Shown: positions 1-7,991, counted from the stretch's first letter. The stretch: 64,000 nt of DNA from Raineya sp. (GCA_025454915.1 JALONN010000009.1:205061-269060), one strand, 5' to 3'. A program made the numbers and translations. The notes: generated by a model from the sequence alone, not told the origin.

Positions 1-2
1 TA

Positions 3-461
3 TTACTTTTTTGAATATTTTTTTTCAAAATATTGATAGGCTTCATTGAGTTTTTGCGAGAGCTTTTCAGCAGTTTGTCTTTTAGTTTCGTTGTTATGGA
101 AATTATCAGGGTGATATTTCTTCATTAGGGTCTTGTAAGATTTCTTGACCTCATCAAAAGAACTACCATTGGGCAACTCTAACCACTTATAATATTTCTC
201 CTCATCTGTATTTTTAGAAGTATTACTATAAGAAGAAGAAGATTTATAATTATTCTGGTAAGATTGCTGATAACTATTTTGTTTTTGGTACTGACGATAT
301 TTCTCGTATTTCTCCTGAAATTCGTCAAAGCCTGTTTTCTGACTTTTCTGTTTTTTTTCTTCGTAAGTATCTTTGTTGGTGTAACCTCTCTCATCCAGAG
401 CAGAATCTACAGCTTCATTGATATAAGCCTTGATTAAATCCCAAAGTCTTTCTGTAAACAT
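3..461 (-). CDS. J-domain (DnaJ-like) protein
   Basis: 152-residue protein with a J domain at the C-terminus (about residues 88-150). The co-chaperone tripeptide HPD is visible in KKYHPDNF, preceded by a helix II-like stretch. J domains stimulate DnaK-type Hsp70 ATPases. The N-terminal half is a charged helix followed by a Gln/Asn/Ser/Tyr-rich low-complexity linker. No Gly/Phe region or zinc-finger domain follows, so this is not DnaJ itself but a type III-like J protein of unknown client. The gene is complete, with its stop at the window edge. Confidence 0.85.
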   Translation of the reverse strand: MFTERLWDLIKAYINEAVDSALDERGYTNKDTYEEKKQKSQKTGFDEFQEKYEKYRQYQKQNSYQQSYQNNYKSSSSYSNTSKNTDEEKYYKWLELPNGSSFDEVKKSYKTLMKKYHPDNFHNNETKRQTAEKLSQKLNEAYQYFEKKYSKK

Positions 462-496
462 ATATCTCAGATATTATAATGAACACTTAATTTTGA

Positions 497-2146
497 TTAC
501 TTTTTAACATTGATATAAAACAAATCTGTCCTTACCTTAATAGGTTCAGAAAGAAGTTTGTCATTGCCTCCTCTTACATCAAAAACGACTGTTTCCCATT
601 GTGTAGAAGCCTCCAATCGCATTTTGGTTGCTCCAAATTCTACGACAACAGGCATGGTAAATTTCTCTACAACATTATCGAAACGGTACTTGAATTTTCC
701 TTCTTCTATTTTGTATTCAAATGTAGGGATTTTTGTTGTTTTCAGATATTGTTCGAATACAGAAGTTAAATCTCTCCCTGTTTTGGTATTGAAATATTTG
801 ATTACCTCATCCGTTTGTGTAACTTTTCCTTTAAAGTCTTGGGCAAAAGATTTGATAATACCCAGCCACTTTTCATCATTATCCACAATATTCCGGATGG
901 TATGAAGCATCAAAGCTCCCTTAAAATACATATCTCCACTACCTTCTGTGTTGGTATAACGGGTAGAAACTATTGGTTTATCATTGCTTACAATTTTTTT
1001 CCAACCATTTGAATATGTATAAGCCTTTTCTTTTCCATACAAACATTCTACATACAAAGCCTCTCCATAGGTACAAAATGCTTCATGAATCCACATATCA
1101 GCTTTATCATCAGCTGATACACTATTGCCCCAATATTCATGTCCTGTTTCATGGATAATAATGAAATCGAACATTAGACCTATTCCTGTTCCTGTCAAAT
1201 CGCTTCCAGCATAGCCTTGTTTGTATTTATTTCCATAGGCTATTGCTCCCTGATGCTCCATACCTAGATAAGGTGTTTCAACAAGAGCATAACCATCATT
1301 CCAAAATGGATATTTTCCAAATAGTTTTTCATAGCAAGCAAGCATGGGTTTTACCTGCTCAAATTGCTTTCTTGCTAAATTTTCATTTGCCTCCAGTACA
1401 TAATAATCTAAATCTAGTTTACTTCCATCAGTGGATGTATAAACATCCGAAAAATGCTTATATGCTGCAATATTGAGTGTTAGATTATAATTATTGATGG
1501 GATAACTGGTCGCCCAAGTATAACGAGTAAAATTATCGTTGAGTTTTTCAGTATTTTTTAAATTTCCATTCGAAACAGCCATCAGAGATGATGGAACTTC
1601 TAAAGCAACCGAAACACTATCAGGCTTATCTGACCAATGGTCTTTATTGGGATACCACATACTGGCTCCTGCACCTTGGCAAGCTACACCCACCCAAGGT
1701 CTTCCTTGTGCATCTTTTTTCCAAACAAAACCACCATCCCAAGGAGCGTTTTTAGCGACAACTGGATTTCCTTCATAAAAAATTGTTATTTCTCCAGAAG
1801 TTCCTTTTTTCTGTATTTTTTTGAAGCTTACAAAAACAGCTCTTTCTTCTCTTTTGAACTTGAGGGATGTTTTGCCCTGTTTGATAGCTTTAATTTTAAG
1901 ATTGGGGTGTAAATCTATTTGAAATACTTTAGAATCCTGATTTACCTGATATTTAATTGTATTTGAACCCTTAATAAACTGCTTGTCAGGTTCTACTCTT
2001 AGTTTTAATGCATAATGCTTGGCATCGTAGCATATACGTTCAGGTGTGAGTTCTCCTAAGAGTTTGTCTTCTTTAGAAACATTTTGGGCTTGACATTGAT
2101 ATACCCAAAAACTACATAAGAATAAATATAAGAATAGCTTTTTCAA
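497..2146 (-). CDS. M1 family metallopeptidase, exported
   Basis: 549-residue aminopeptidase-N-like zinc peptidase. A signal peptide ends near residue 20 (CQAQ). The M1 zinc site is visible as HETGHEYWG with the third ligand Glu downstream in WIHEAFCTYGE. The exopeptidase motif is a variant, GMEHQGAIAYG, in place of GxMEN. The order is N-terminal beta domain, thermolysin-like catalytic domain (about 250-460) and a short C-terminal beta domain. Members cleave N-terminal residues from peptides, here presumably in the periplasm. It lies 18 bases upstream of the next minus-strand gene boundary, but no operon is certain. Confidence 0.92.
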   Translation of the reverse strand: MKKLFLYLFLCSFWVYQCQAQNVSKEDKLLGELTPERICYDAKHYALKLRVEPDKQFIKGSNTIKYQVNQDSKVFQIDLHPNLKIKAIKQGKTSLKFKREERAVFVSFKKIQKKGTSGEITIFYEGNPVVAKNAPWDGGFVWKKDAQGRPWVGVACQGAGASMWYPNKDHWSDKPDSVSVALEVPSSLMAVSNGNLKNTEKLNDNFTRYTWATSYPINNYNLTLNIAAYKHFSDVYTSTDGSKLDLDYYVLEANENLARKQFEQVKPMLACYEKLFGKYPFWNDGYALVETPYLGMEHQGAIAYGNKYKQGYAGSDLTGTGIGLMFDFIIIHETGHEYWGNSVSADDKADMWIHEAFCTYGEALYVECLYGKEKAYTYSNGWKKIVSNDKPIVSTRYTNTEGSGDMYFKGALMLHTIRNIVDNDEKWLGIIKSFAQDFKGKVTQTDEVIKYFNTKTGRDLTSVFEQYLKTTKIPTFEYKIEEGKFKYRFDNVVEKFTMPVVVEFGATKMRLEASTQWETVVFDVRGGNDKLLSEPIKVRTDLFYINVKK

Positions 2147-2164
2147 AATTGTAAGTTTTATTTT

Positions 2165-2599
2165 TTAAGGATTTTCTTTTTTAATTTTAGCAGCATTCTC
2201 AATGATGTCTGTTACATCTATACTAAGTCCTGTAATACCTATAATTTGGTTGTGTTCATCGTAAGTGGGTTGATAAGATACTTTCCAGTATTTTCCGTCT
2301 AATTTTAGAACATCTACGATACTTTCTCCTTTGAGAGCCTTACGGATATTTTCGATAGCTTTGGGGTTTTTCTCAAAAAACTCATATGCATTTTTTGTTT
2401 TGAGCTTTCTGGCTTGTATGCCCATTGCTTTGAGGGCATATTTATTAGGGAGAATAAAAAAACCTTTTTTATCAATTACAAACGGCACTACATGTTCGTT
2501 ATTTATAATTTCTCTCAAACGAAAATTCTCCTCTTTGATACTCAAATGTTCATCTACCAGTCTTTCTCCTATTTTCTCCAGTAATTCAAAGTCTTCCAT
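2165..2599 (-). CDS. Single PAS-domain protein
   Basis: 144 residues: an N-terminal helix followed by one PAS fold (about residues 28-140) with the typical 'plus' region around GIQARKLKTKNAYEFFEKNP and the closing strand VSYQPTYDEHNQIIGITGLSIDVTD split here by description only. No kinase, cyclase or HTH is attached. It is probably a stand-alone sensor or protein-interaction module. The partner is unknown. Confidence 0.75.
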   Translation of the reverse strand: MEDFELLEKIGERLVDEHLSIKEENFRLREIINNEHVVPFVIDKKGFFILPNKYALKAMGIQARKLKTKNAYEFFEKNPKAIENIRKALKGESIVDVLKLDGKYWKVSYQPTYDEHNQIIGITGLSIDVTDIIENAAKIKKENP

Positions 2600-2664
2600 A
2601 ACTAAAATTTGTTCAATTTCATCAATAAAAACGCAGAAAGTTAAAAATTATTTCCAAAACTTTC

Positions 2665-3402
2665 TCATTTGTTCCAAATATTCCAAGCTGCTTCTGCTTG
2701 CAGATACAACATTTCTAAGCCATTTTTGGTTTTCGCTTTTTGTTCTTCTCCTTTTTTTAGAAACATGGTCTCCTCAGGATTATACACTAAATCATACAAA
2801 AAATGTTCCTGATTGAGATATTGATATGGAATTTTTGGAAAATCTTCAACATTTGGATACATCCCAATGGGGGTAGTATTGATAATCAGTTGATGTTCTT
2901 TTATAATACGCTCATTAAGAGAATCATATCTCAAAATATTTTCTTCATCTCCATTCCTTGAAACCAGTCTAAAAGGTATTTTGAGTGTTTCCAAAGCTAC
3001 CTGTACAGCTTTACTTGCCCCTCCTGTTCCTAAAATTAAGGCTTCAATTTTTGTTGTGTCGCCTATCCATATCTTTATAGAATCCATAAAACCTATATAA
3101 TCAGTATTATAGCCTTTTGTTTTGCCATTTTCTATCTTGATGGTATTGACAGCTCCTATTTTTTGAGCAAAATCATCCATCTCATCCAGATATGGAATCA
3201 CATTTTGTTTGTGGGGAATGGTCACATTGAGTCCTACCAATTGAGGATTTTTTTGGAGCAGTAATGGAAAATCTTCTATTTTTTCAAGAGGGTATAAATC
3301 ATATTCGTAGTTTTTTACATTTTCATTTTCAAATTTTCCTTGAAAGTATTTTTTTGAAAATGAGTGAGATATGGGGTATCCTATGAGTCCAAGTCTATAC
3401 AT
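2665..3402 (-). CDS. aroE: Shikimate dehydrogenase
   Basis: 245 residues counted from the Met of MYRLGLIGYPISHS. An upstream in-frame Met at 3474 exists but would extend beyond the family N-terminus and into the tRNA-Asp promoter. It reduces 3-dehydroshikimate to shikimate with NADPH in aromatic amino acid synthesis. Family motifs seen: GYPISHSFSK at the N-terminus, NVTIPHKQ carrying the catalytic Lys, NTDYIGF, the Rossmann loop GTGGASKAV, NTTPIGM and the C-terminal GLEMLYLQA. It diverges from tRNA-Asp across a short promoter region. Confidence 0.95.
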   Translation of the reverse strand: MYRLGLIGYPISHSFSKKYFQGKFENENVKNYEYDLYPLEKIEDFPLLLQKNPQLVGLNVTIPHKQNVIPYLDEMDDFAQKIGAVNTIKIENGKTKGYNTDYIGFMDSIKIWIGDTTKIEALILGTGGASKAVQVALETLKIPFRLVSRNGDEENILRYDSLNERIIKEHQLIINTTPIGMYPNVEDFPKIPYQYLNQEHFLYDLVYNPEETMFLKKGEEQKAKTKNGLEMLYLQAEAAWNIWNK

Positions 3403-3436
3403 AAGTACATTTTTTTTAAAAATTTTTACTTTTTTA

Positions 3437-3467
3437 TTTGCAAGTAAAAAAACTATTGCTACCTTTG
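3437..3467 (+). promoter_or_regulatory. Bacteroidota-type promoter of tRNA-Asp
   Basis: TTTG at 3437-3440 and TACCTTTG at 3460-3467 match the -33 (TTTG) and -7 (TAnnTTTG) elements with an exact 19-base spacer. The tRNA starts 15 bases after the -7 box. Confidence 0.85.
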
Positions 3468-3482
3468 CAAACACAAAACGAC

Positions 3483-3556
3483 GGAGTGGTAGTTCAGCTG
3501 GTTAGAATGCCTGCCTGTCACGCAGGAGGTCGCGGGTTCGAGTCCCGTCCATTCCG
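3483..3556 (+). tRNA. tRNA-Asp (GTC)
   Basis: The acceptor arm GGAGTGG pairs with CCATTCC with one G-T pair. The anticodon stem-loop is CCTGC CTGTCAC GCAGG, giving anticodon GTC. The T arm GCGGG/CCCGT contains TTCGA. The discriminator is G and no CCA is encoded. The 3' end is the attachment site used by the two elements downstream. Confidence 0.97.
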
Positions 3557-3557
3557 C
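3543..3557 (+). repeat. att core copy 1 (left end, within tRNA-Asp)
   Basis: TCCCGTCCATTCCGC, covering the T arm 3' strand and acceptor stem of tRNA-Asp. Exact copies of this core or most of it recur at 21101 and 35875, marking the junctions of two tandem integrations. Confidence 0.9.
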
Positions 3558-3560
3558 TAA

Positions 3561-3595
3561 AAGCCTTTAATCTAACAAATTAAAGGCTTTTTTAT
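3561..3595 (+). terminator. Terminator after tRNA-Asp
   Basis: AAGCCTTTAA pairs with TTAAAGGCTT across a 9-base loop, followed by a T run. It is supplied by Element 1, because the other two att copies are followed by different hairpins. Confidence 0.85.
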
Positions 3596-3601
3596 GTTAC
3601 T

Positions 3602-3619
3602 CGTCAGTTTTGCGTCAGT
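3602..3619 (+). repeat. Putative recombinase arm-type sites, left end
   Basis: CGTCAGT at 3602-3608 and GCGTCAGT at 3612-3619. The same motif recurs three times at the right end of Element 1 (20991, 21002, 21040), also with ACTCGTCAGT. Paired motifs at both ends next to the att cores are expected of arm sites for a tyrosine recombinase. Confidence 0.6.
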
Positions 3620-3647
3620 CCTAAGAGAAATAAAAATACCTGAAAAC

Positions 3648-4796
3648 ATGATTTTAAGTGATGAAGGTAATGAAAATAATATTTTAAACTATCCTTACAA
3701 ATTAGTTCGTTTGGTAGAAGGTGAACGCCCCTATCTTGTTTTCTATGTTTGGGACGAAAGTAAAGAAAAGTTAGTTAGAATTAGAAAAGAAATTCCAAAA
3801 AATATTAATCAGAAAAAATGGATAACTGAAACAACAAAATCCATTAATGAATGTCTTATAGCAGGCTGTCGCCTCAAAAAAGAAACCATAATCAATTCCC
3901 AACGAAGCCCCAAAACATATTTGATTACTGAAGCATTCGAGTTTATTATAACAATCAGGACGCAAGAATTAGCCCTAAATTCTGTAACTCGTGCCAAGAA
4001 CTACTTGATTTCTTTGAAAAGGTTTTTAGAGTTTGCCAAATTAGAAAAATTAACTATTCAAGAATTACATAAGAAACATATTATAGCTTATTTGGATTAT
4101 TTAAAATCTGAAAGGAAAGTAGCCAATATTACACGAAATAACCATTTATCATGGTTAAAAGCTGTATTAAATAACTTACAAATACGTGAGTTTATCACAG
4201 AAAATCCAGCCAAAGGCATACAAAATTTAAAAGAGGAAGAAACTAAAAGCACAGCTTTTGAAAAAGAGCATATCAAATTATTAGCCAATGCCTTGAAAGA
4301 AGAAAGTACAGAAACATATATATTTTGTATGTTTGTATTTTACACTTTTATTCGCCCCATAGAGTTAAGGAGATTGCAAGTTTCACAAGTAAATCTTACT
4401 ACCAATAAAATACAAATATTTGGCAGCCAATCCAAGAATAAAAAAACAGAGTTTGTAATGATTCCAGAACCATTAAAAGAGATTTTAACAGAATATAAGT
4501 TTTTGGAACGTTCAAAAGATGATTTTTTATTTTCAGACCATAAAGATTTAGGATATAGCAAAAATAAGTATAGTACACTTTTTGCCAAGATTTCTAAAAA
4601 ATTACAGATGCCAAAGGCTTATACTCTTTATTGTTGGAAACATACAGGAGTTGTGGAGTATTATTTGGCAGGTTGTGGATTAAAATTTATTCAGATGCAA
4701 TGCCGACACGCATCATTAGACGAAACAAACAAATATTTAAAGTCTTTGGGGCTTTTTGAAAATGAGGAGATACTCCGAAATGCTCCAAGAATATAA
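3648..4796 (+). CDS. Tyrosine recombinase (integrase) of Element 1
   Basis: About 382 residues from the chosen start. An in-frame ATG at 3594 would sit on the terminator tail and put the arm sites inside the gene, so the later start is preferred but unproven. Order: N-terminal arm-binding region, SAM-like core-binding domain (about 100-200) and catalytic domain. Visible catalytic positions are Arg in FIRPIELRRL, HT in CWKHTG, RH in QCRHASLDE and the terminal Tyr in NKYLKSLG. It catalyses integration and excision at the adjacent tRNA-Asp core. Two operator-like palindromes lie just after its stop. Confidence 0.92.
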   Translation: MILSDEGNENNILNYPYKLVRLVEGERPYLVFYVWDESKEKLVRIRKEIPKNINQKKWITETTKSINECLIAGCRLKKETIINSQRSPKTYLITEAFEFIITIRTQELALNSVTRAKNYLISLKRFLEFAKLEKLTIQELHKKHIIAYLDYLKSERKVANITRNNHLSWLKAVLNNLQIREFITENPAKGIQNLKEEETKSTAFEKEHIKLLANALKEESTETYIFCMFVFYTFIRPIELRRLQVSQVNLTTNKIQIFGSQSKNKKTEFVMIPEPLKEILTEYKFLERSKDDFLFSDHKDLGYSKNKYSTLFAKISKKLQMPKAYTLYCWKHTGVVEYYLAGCGLKFIQMQCRHASLDETNKYLKSLGLFENEEILRNAPRI

Positions 4797-4846
4797 AGTT
4801 TACATTTGTAAACTTCTTAGAATAATCTATAATTTACATTTGTAAA
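4796..4846. promoter_or_regulatory. Two operator-like palindromes
   Basis: AAGTTTACATTTGTAAACTT at 4796-4815 (9-bp arms) and TTTACATTTGTAAA at 4833-4846. The half site TTTACA recurs at 5455 and in the repressor control region near 19830, so these are candidate binding sites of the Element 1 repressor. Confidence 0.6.
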
Positions 4847-4892
4847 CTGTATGACTATCATATATTTATATAAAATACAAAATATTGTCTAT

Positions 4893-4923
4893 AAAAAAAG
4901 CCCTAAATATTAGGGCTTTTATT
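4893..4923. terminator. Bidirectional terminator between convergent genes
   Basis: AAAAGCCCT and AGGGCTTTT flank a short loop, with a T run on either strand. It serves the integrase on plus and the 95-residue gene on minus. Confidence 0.85.
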
Positions 4924-5206
4924 TTCTATCAAAAACGGCTAATAATAAAACTCCAATTCCTATACCTGCAATAAAACCAGTCGCTATTTCTAAATTTCTT
5001 TCGTCTTGTTTTTCTTTTTTTGCATGCAGGAACTGCTCCCAAGTTGTAAACCCTGCTTTTTTGAGTTCCGTAAATAGATAATCGTGTGATATACCCTGAC
5101 TTAAAAGTAACTTTTCATACCTTTTATAATCTTCTAAAGAAGCACGATTATTCTCTATTTTTTGGCTCAAATATCTGATTTCCTGATATACTGTGTTATT
5201 TTCCAT
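4919..5206 (-). CDS. Small tail-anchored membrane protein
   Basis: 95 residues. The N-terminal two thirds are charged and helical. A single hydrophobic segment (GFIAGIGIGVLLLAVF) ends near the C-terminus with a short DRK tail, so it is probably C-terminally anchored. It overlaps the upstream 78-residue gene by 11 bases, implying coupled translation. Function is not recognised. Separated from the late genes by the 5471-5732 gap, it may belong to the early region next to the integrase. Confidence 0.65.
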   Translation of the reverse strand: MENNTVYQEIRYLSQKIENNRASLEDYKRYEKLLLSQGISHDYLFTELKKAGFTTWEQFLHAKKEKQDERNLEIATGFIAGIGIGVLLLAVFDRK

Positions 5207-5432
5207 CTGACAATTTTTTGTTTAAAATAACATCTATTGTGCCTTGTATTCTTGCATTGTCTTTCTGTACCTCTATTAAAAAACTTGATGCAAAGTCTAA
5301 TTTTTTTTCCAACGCTTTATATTTCTCATCTAAGTTCTTATTTTGTTCTTGTAATCTAATAACTTCTTTTTCGAGTTCATCAACCCTTTTAGACCTGAAA
5401 AGTTTTTCAATAAGTATGCTCCACCATTCCAT
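5196..5432 (-). CDS. Small coiled-coil protein
   Basis: 78 residues. An N-terminal amphipathic stretch (MEWWSILIEKLF) precedes a heptad-like coiled coil (about 18-65). A palindromic operator-like site lies 23 bases upstream of the start. It forms a two-gene unit with the overlapping 95-residue membrane protein. Function unknown. Confidence 0.6.
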   Translation of the reverse strand: MEWWSILIEKLFRSKRVDELEKEVIRLQEQNKNLDEKYKALEKKLDFASSFLIEVQKDNARIQGTIDVILNKKLSDGK

Positions 5433-5454
5433 GTTTTATGTTTAACTATTAGCA

Positions 5455-5470
5455 ACATTTGTACAAATGT
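5455..5470. promoter_or_regulatory. Perfect 16-bp palindrome, likely operator
   Basis: ACATTTGTACAAATGT is fully self-complementary and sits just upstream of the two-gene unit at 4919-5432. It shares ACATTTGT with the sites at 4796-4846 and 19751-19759. Confidence 0.6.
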
Positions 5471-5732
5471 ACACAAATATAAAAAAATAAGTAAATAAAT
5501 AGTTTACATACTTACTCAACTTATCAAAAAAGATGCCCCAAAGTGCATAAGAACGGGCTTTTTTGCCTAAATAGTGGCGGGGTAATTGCATACTTTTTGG
5601 TTCTTCCTTACTACATGACAGTAAAAAAGCCCCAAAAGCTGACTTTTAAGGCTTCCATGAGAGCAAAAAAAAATAGCCCTGAAACAAGGCTATCTTTTTA
5701 GTACATTTCCTAAAAACAACGTAAATTTTCAA
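5471..5732 (-). terminator. Non-coding gap with terminator of the minus-strand late genes
   Basis: The clearest element is at 5664-5695: on the minus strand ATAGCC and GGCTAT enclose a 9-base loop followed by nine T. It closes the transcription unit that ends with the GIY-YIG gene. The rest (5471-5660) holds no convincing gene; a weak GCCCC/GGGGC pairing is present. Confidence 0.65.
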
Positions 5733-6350
5733 TTAAAATGGGGCTTCTTCTTGGTTGTCTTTCCAAAGTTGTAAAATACTTTCGTCTGGGGGCGTTGCAT
5801 TACCATCAAAATCAAACTCATTGGTATAAGATTCATATTTCATGGCATTATCCTTAGGGTTCAACAGTAGAATAAAGTATTTTTCTATCTCTACTATCTT
5901 ATTATCATCTAAATTAGGGTTTGTTACAGCAAAAGCTATTTCATATTTTCTTTTTGGATAGGTTACTCTGTACTGCTTTTTATCTTCCCAACTTTGAAAA
6001 TGTCTATAAGCAGTTTTATATAAATCACTTTTACTGTGTCCTATATAAAGAATTTCGTTTGTATCTTGCTTTCTGATAAAATAAACACCTTTTTTATTAT
6101 CAGTAAAGTTTTTAAAATTAGTTTTGCCTTTTTCATTGTATGGTGGGAAAAATGGGGTATAGATTAAAAGGATTTCTTGCCCTCCTATTTCTACATACTC
6201 TTGTTTTTCCTCTATAAATACTTTTCCTAAAGCATTTTCTTCGCTATCCTCATTTTTTCTCTTGGATTTCTTATAAATCACAACAAAAAAGTAAGCACAA
6301 ACTACAATAATGCAAAAACCTATGACCTTTTTTATATGCCTCTTTTTCAT
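5733..6350 (-). CDS. Membrane-anchored GIY-YIG nuclease-like protein
   Basis: 205 residues from the Met of MKKRHIKK, whose ATG overlaps the stop of the upstream gene (ATGA). A single TM helix lies at about residues 9-26. The GIY-YIG domain starts near residue 86: GVYFI (GIY), LYIGH (YIG), Arg116, Glu154 or Glu156 and the terminal LNPKDN are visible, matching the catalytic layout of the family. Family members cut or nick DNA. An N-terminal membrane anchor is unusual. Last gene of the late cluster, before a terminator. Role in the element (entry, exclusion, host DNA attack) is not known. Confidence 0.75.
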   Translation of the reverse strand: MKKRHIKKVIGFCIIVVCAYFFVVIYKKSKRKNEDSEENALGKVFIEEKQEYVEIGGQEILLIYTPFFPPYNEKGKTNFKNFTDNKKGVYFIRKQDTNEILYIGHSKSDLYKTAYRHFQSWEDKKQYRVTYPKRKYEIAFAVTNPNLDDNKIVEIEKYFILLLNPKDNAMKYESYTNEFDFDGNATPPDESILQLWKDNQEEAPF

Positions 6351-6508
6351 TCTAATAACCATTTCCAAAAATTAAACTCTGATTGCTTGGTTTTGGGCTT
6401 GGGTTTTCTCTTTTTAGCTCCCAATGTTTGGGGCTTATTATTTTGATAGCTTCTATAAAGAAAATAAGCTAAAATAACTATCACCGCAAACCTTACTGTA
6501 CTTTTCAT
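6347..6508 (-). CDS. 53-residue single-TM protein
   Basis: Begins MKSTVRFAVIVILAYF and ends FWKWLLE. One TM helix at the N-terminus is followed by a Lys/Pro-rich basic tail (KKRKPKPKTK). Its start overlaps the stop of the upstream 81-residue gene and its stop overlaps the start of the GIY-YIG gene, both as ATGA. This tight coupling supports it as a real gene. Basic tail plus membrane anchor would suit nucleic-acid contact at a membrane, but this is inference. Confidence 0.7.
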   Translation of the reverse strand: MKSTVRFAVIVILAYFLYRSYQNNKPQTLGAKKRKPKPKTKQSEFNFWKWLLE

Positions 6509-6750
6509 TCTGAAATTTCTTTAGGTGGTTTTACTTGTGGGCGTATGCCTGTTTCGTCTTCCATCACTTCTACTGGTGGAGCTAAAGCGTATGCCCCTGC
6601 TGATGCTACCATAGAGCCTAAAATTAAATAGCCAACGCTTCGCCAAAATCCAAATTTTTTAGTAACTATATAGGCTATAACCACTACTAAGGCTATAAAA
6701 TTAGTATAGTAAGAGGTTCTAATGGTACGGGTATAATCAAAGGTTTTCAT
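6505..6750 (-). CDS. 81-residue two-TM protein
   Basis: Two hydrophobic segments (about residues 15-31 and 36-57) and an acidic or polar C-terminal tail (EVMEDETG). ATGA overlaps at both ends couple it to its neighbours. No family recognised. Confidence 0.65.
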   Translation of the reverse strand: MKTFDYTRTIRTSYYTNFIALVVVIAYIVTKKFGFWRSVGYLILGSMVASAGAYALAPPVEVMEDETGIRPQVKPPKEISE

Positions 6751-7052
6751 TTTCTAAAGATTTTGCTAAAAAAGCCTTTTTTTTTCTTTTTTATGGTGTC
6801 TTGCCTTTTAATGCTATCAATAGCATTCAGTATGGTATTATCTTTAATAATATTTGAAAGTTCTAAATTTCCGTTCTTGGTCTTTAGCTTTTCATTATTT
6901 ATTTGGAGTATTGTTTGTGGGGGGCAAGTTGGGCAAATACAATCGGGGCAAGATTCAGAGAAAAATCTATCTTTTGCAAAATAGCCTCCTAAAGTTCCTA
7001 AAGATGCTCCTAATAACAACACCAATATATAAACATATAATTTCTGAACCAT
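6747..7052 (-). CDS. Cys-rich single-TM protein
   Basis: 101 residues from MVQKLYVYIL; an earlier in-frame Met at 7109 would overlap the 70-residue gene by 53 bases, so the inner start five bases after that gene is preferred. One TM helix, then a cluster CPDCICPTCPP and a coiled-coil-like, Lys-rich tail. The Cys cluster could bind metal or form disulphides. Function unknown. Confidence 0.6.
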   Translation of the reverse strand: MVQKLYVYILVLLLGASLGTLGGYFAKDRFFSESCPDCICPTCPPQTILQINNEKLKTKNGNLELSNIIKDNTILNAIDSIKRQDTIKKKKKGFFSKIFRK

Positions 7053-7056
7053 AAAT

Positions 7057-7269
7057 TTAAGGTTTATTGATTGTGAAATTATCCTTAGACAAAAAAGCAC
7101 CTCCAGCAAGTAATAGCAAAGGCAATGTATCTGTAAAACTTGCTACTTCGGTATATATGGAATGAACACATAAACCAATTAGAAATAATCCTATAATTGT
7201 ACTTAAAGGACTTCCCAAAATATGGCTAAACTTGAAATTTTCTTTGAAAAAATTAATTATACCTTTCAT
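7057..7269 (-). CDS. 70-residue two-TM protein
   Basis: Starts MKGIINFFKENFKF and has two hydrophobic segments with a short loop. The start overlaps the stop of the preceding reading frame (ATGA). The size, charge and two hydrophobic segments would fit a holin next to the endolysin, but holins cannot be called on topology alone. Confidence 0.55.
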   Translation of the reverse strand: MKGIINFFKENFKFSHILGSPLSTIIGLFLIGLCVHSIYTEVASFTDTLPLLLLAGGAFLSKDNFTINKP

Positions 7270-7415
7270 ATTTCAACATTTAATAAAGGAACTTTTACTT
7301 TTTGAGCGTCCTGAACTGTTTTTTTACTCACAATGCCACTTTTATACAAAATGAATAGTATTTCTTTTCTAAAGAGAAATACAGCTATCAGAATAGCCAC
7401 AATAGAAAACTTTAT
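7266..7415 (-). other. Start-less TM reading frame, possible -1 extension of the endolysin
   Basis: A clean frame of 49 sense codons with a TM helix (IVAILIAVFLF) and a polar tail ending NVEI, whose TGA overlaps the ATG of the next gene. It has no ATG, GTG or TTG at a sensible place; the frame opens at an ATA codon where homologous starts would be. It lies in the -1 frame of the endolysin, whose last codons form a run of ten A. Slippage there would fuse the endolysin to this TM segment. It is either a frameshift product or a short gene with an unusual or lost start. Confidence 0.45.
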
Positions 7416-7978
7416 TTTTTTTTTAGAGCTTCGGCGGGTAGTTCTGATGGAAACTTATTCAAACGATTTAGCCAACCCTGCAAAAACTTCTTTTGAGTAG
7501 CATCATAGGCTACAATATTGTAATAAAATTGCTTCCTTGTTGCCCAAATGATGCTGTATAACTTTGCTTGGTCTGCTTTATTAATGGCTTGAATAGTAGC
7601 TTTTCCTATACGACCATCTTCTACTAAATTTGCTCCAAATTGAGTATTGAGAATATTTTGAACTCTTTTTGAAGCATACCCTGCTCCAGAGTTATAGCCC
7701 CAATCTACCATGATTTCTGCCAATAATTGGGTTTTTATCTCATTAGCACCCATTGGAGACCAAAATACTTTATTAAGGATATATTTAGCATCTTCTAAAG
7801 TTAGGGCTTTTACATCTAACTCATTGATGACCATATCACCATTTTTATCAAATCCAAATTGTTTCCATGTGGCAAGAGTTACACCATATTTGGTGTGTCC
7901 TCCATAATCACCTGCTACAAGGGCATAACCACCCTCAAATTCAATCATTTTGTCAAAATATGGATTTATATCAGCCAT
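7412..7978 (-). CDS. Endolysin, glycoside hydrolase 108-like with C-terminal peptidoglycan-binding region
   Basis: 188 residues. The N-terminal GH108-type muramidase motif is visible as EFEGGYALVAGDYGGHTKYG (catalytic Glu in EGG), followed by the family's helical core (LLAEIMVDWGYNSGAG) and a C-terminal region resembling PG_binding_3 (LVEDGRIGKATIQAIN). It would hydrolyse peptidoglycan for lysis or entry. No signal peptide, so it depends on a holin or on the TM extension described at 7266-7415. Located among small membrane proteins. Confidence 0.88.
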   Translation of the reverse strand: MADINPYFDKMIEFEGGYALVAGDYGGHTKYGVTLATWKQFGFDKNGDMVINELDVKALTLEDAKYILNKVFWSPMGANEIKTQLLAEIMVDWGYNSGAGYASKRVQNILNTQFGANLVEDGRIGKATIQAINKADQAKLYSIIWATRKQFYYNIVAYDATQKKFLQGWLNRLNKFPSELPAEALKKK

Positions 7979-7991
7979 AAATAAAATGTTT

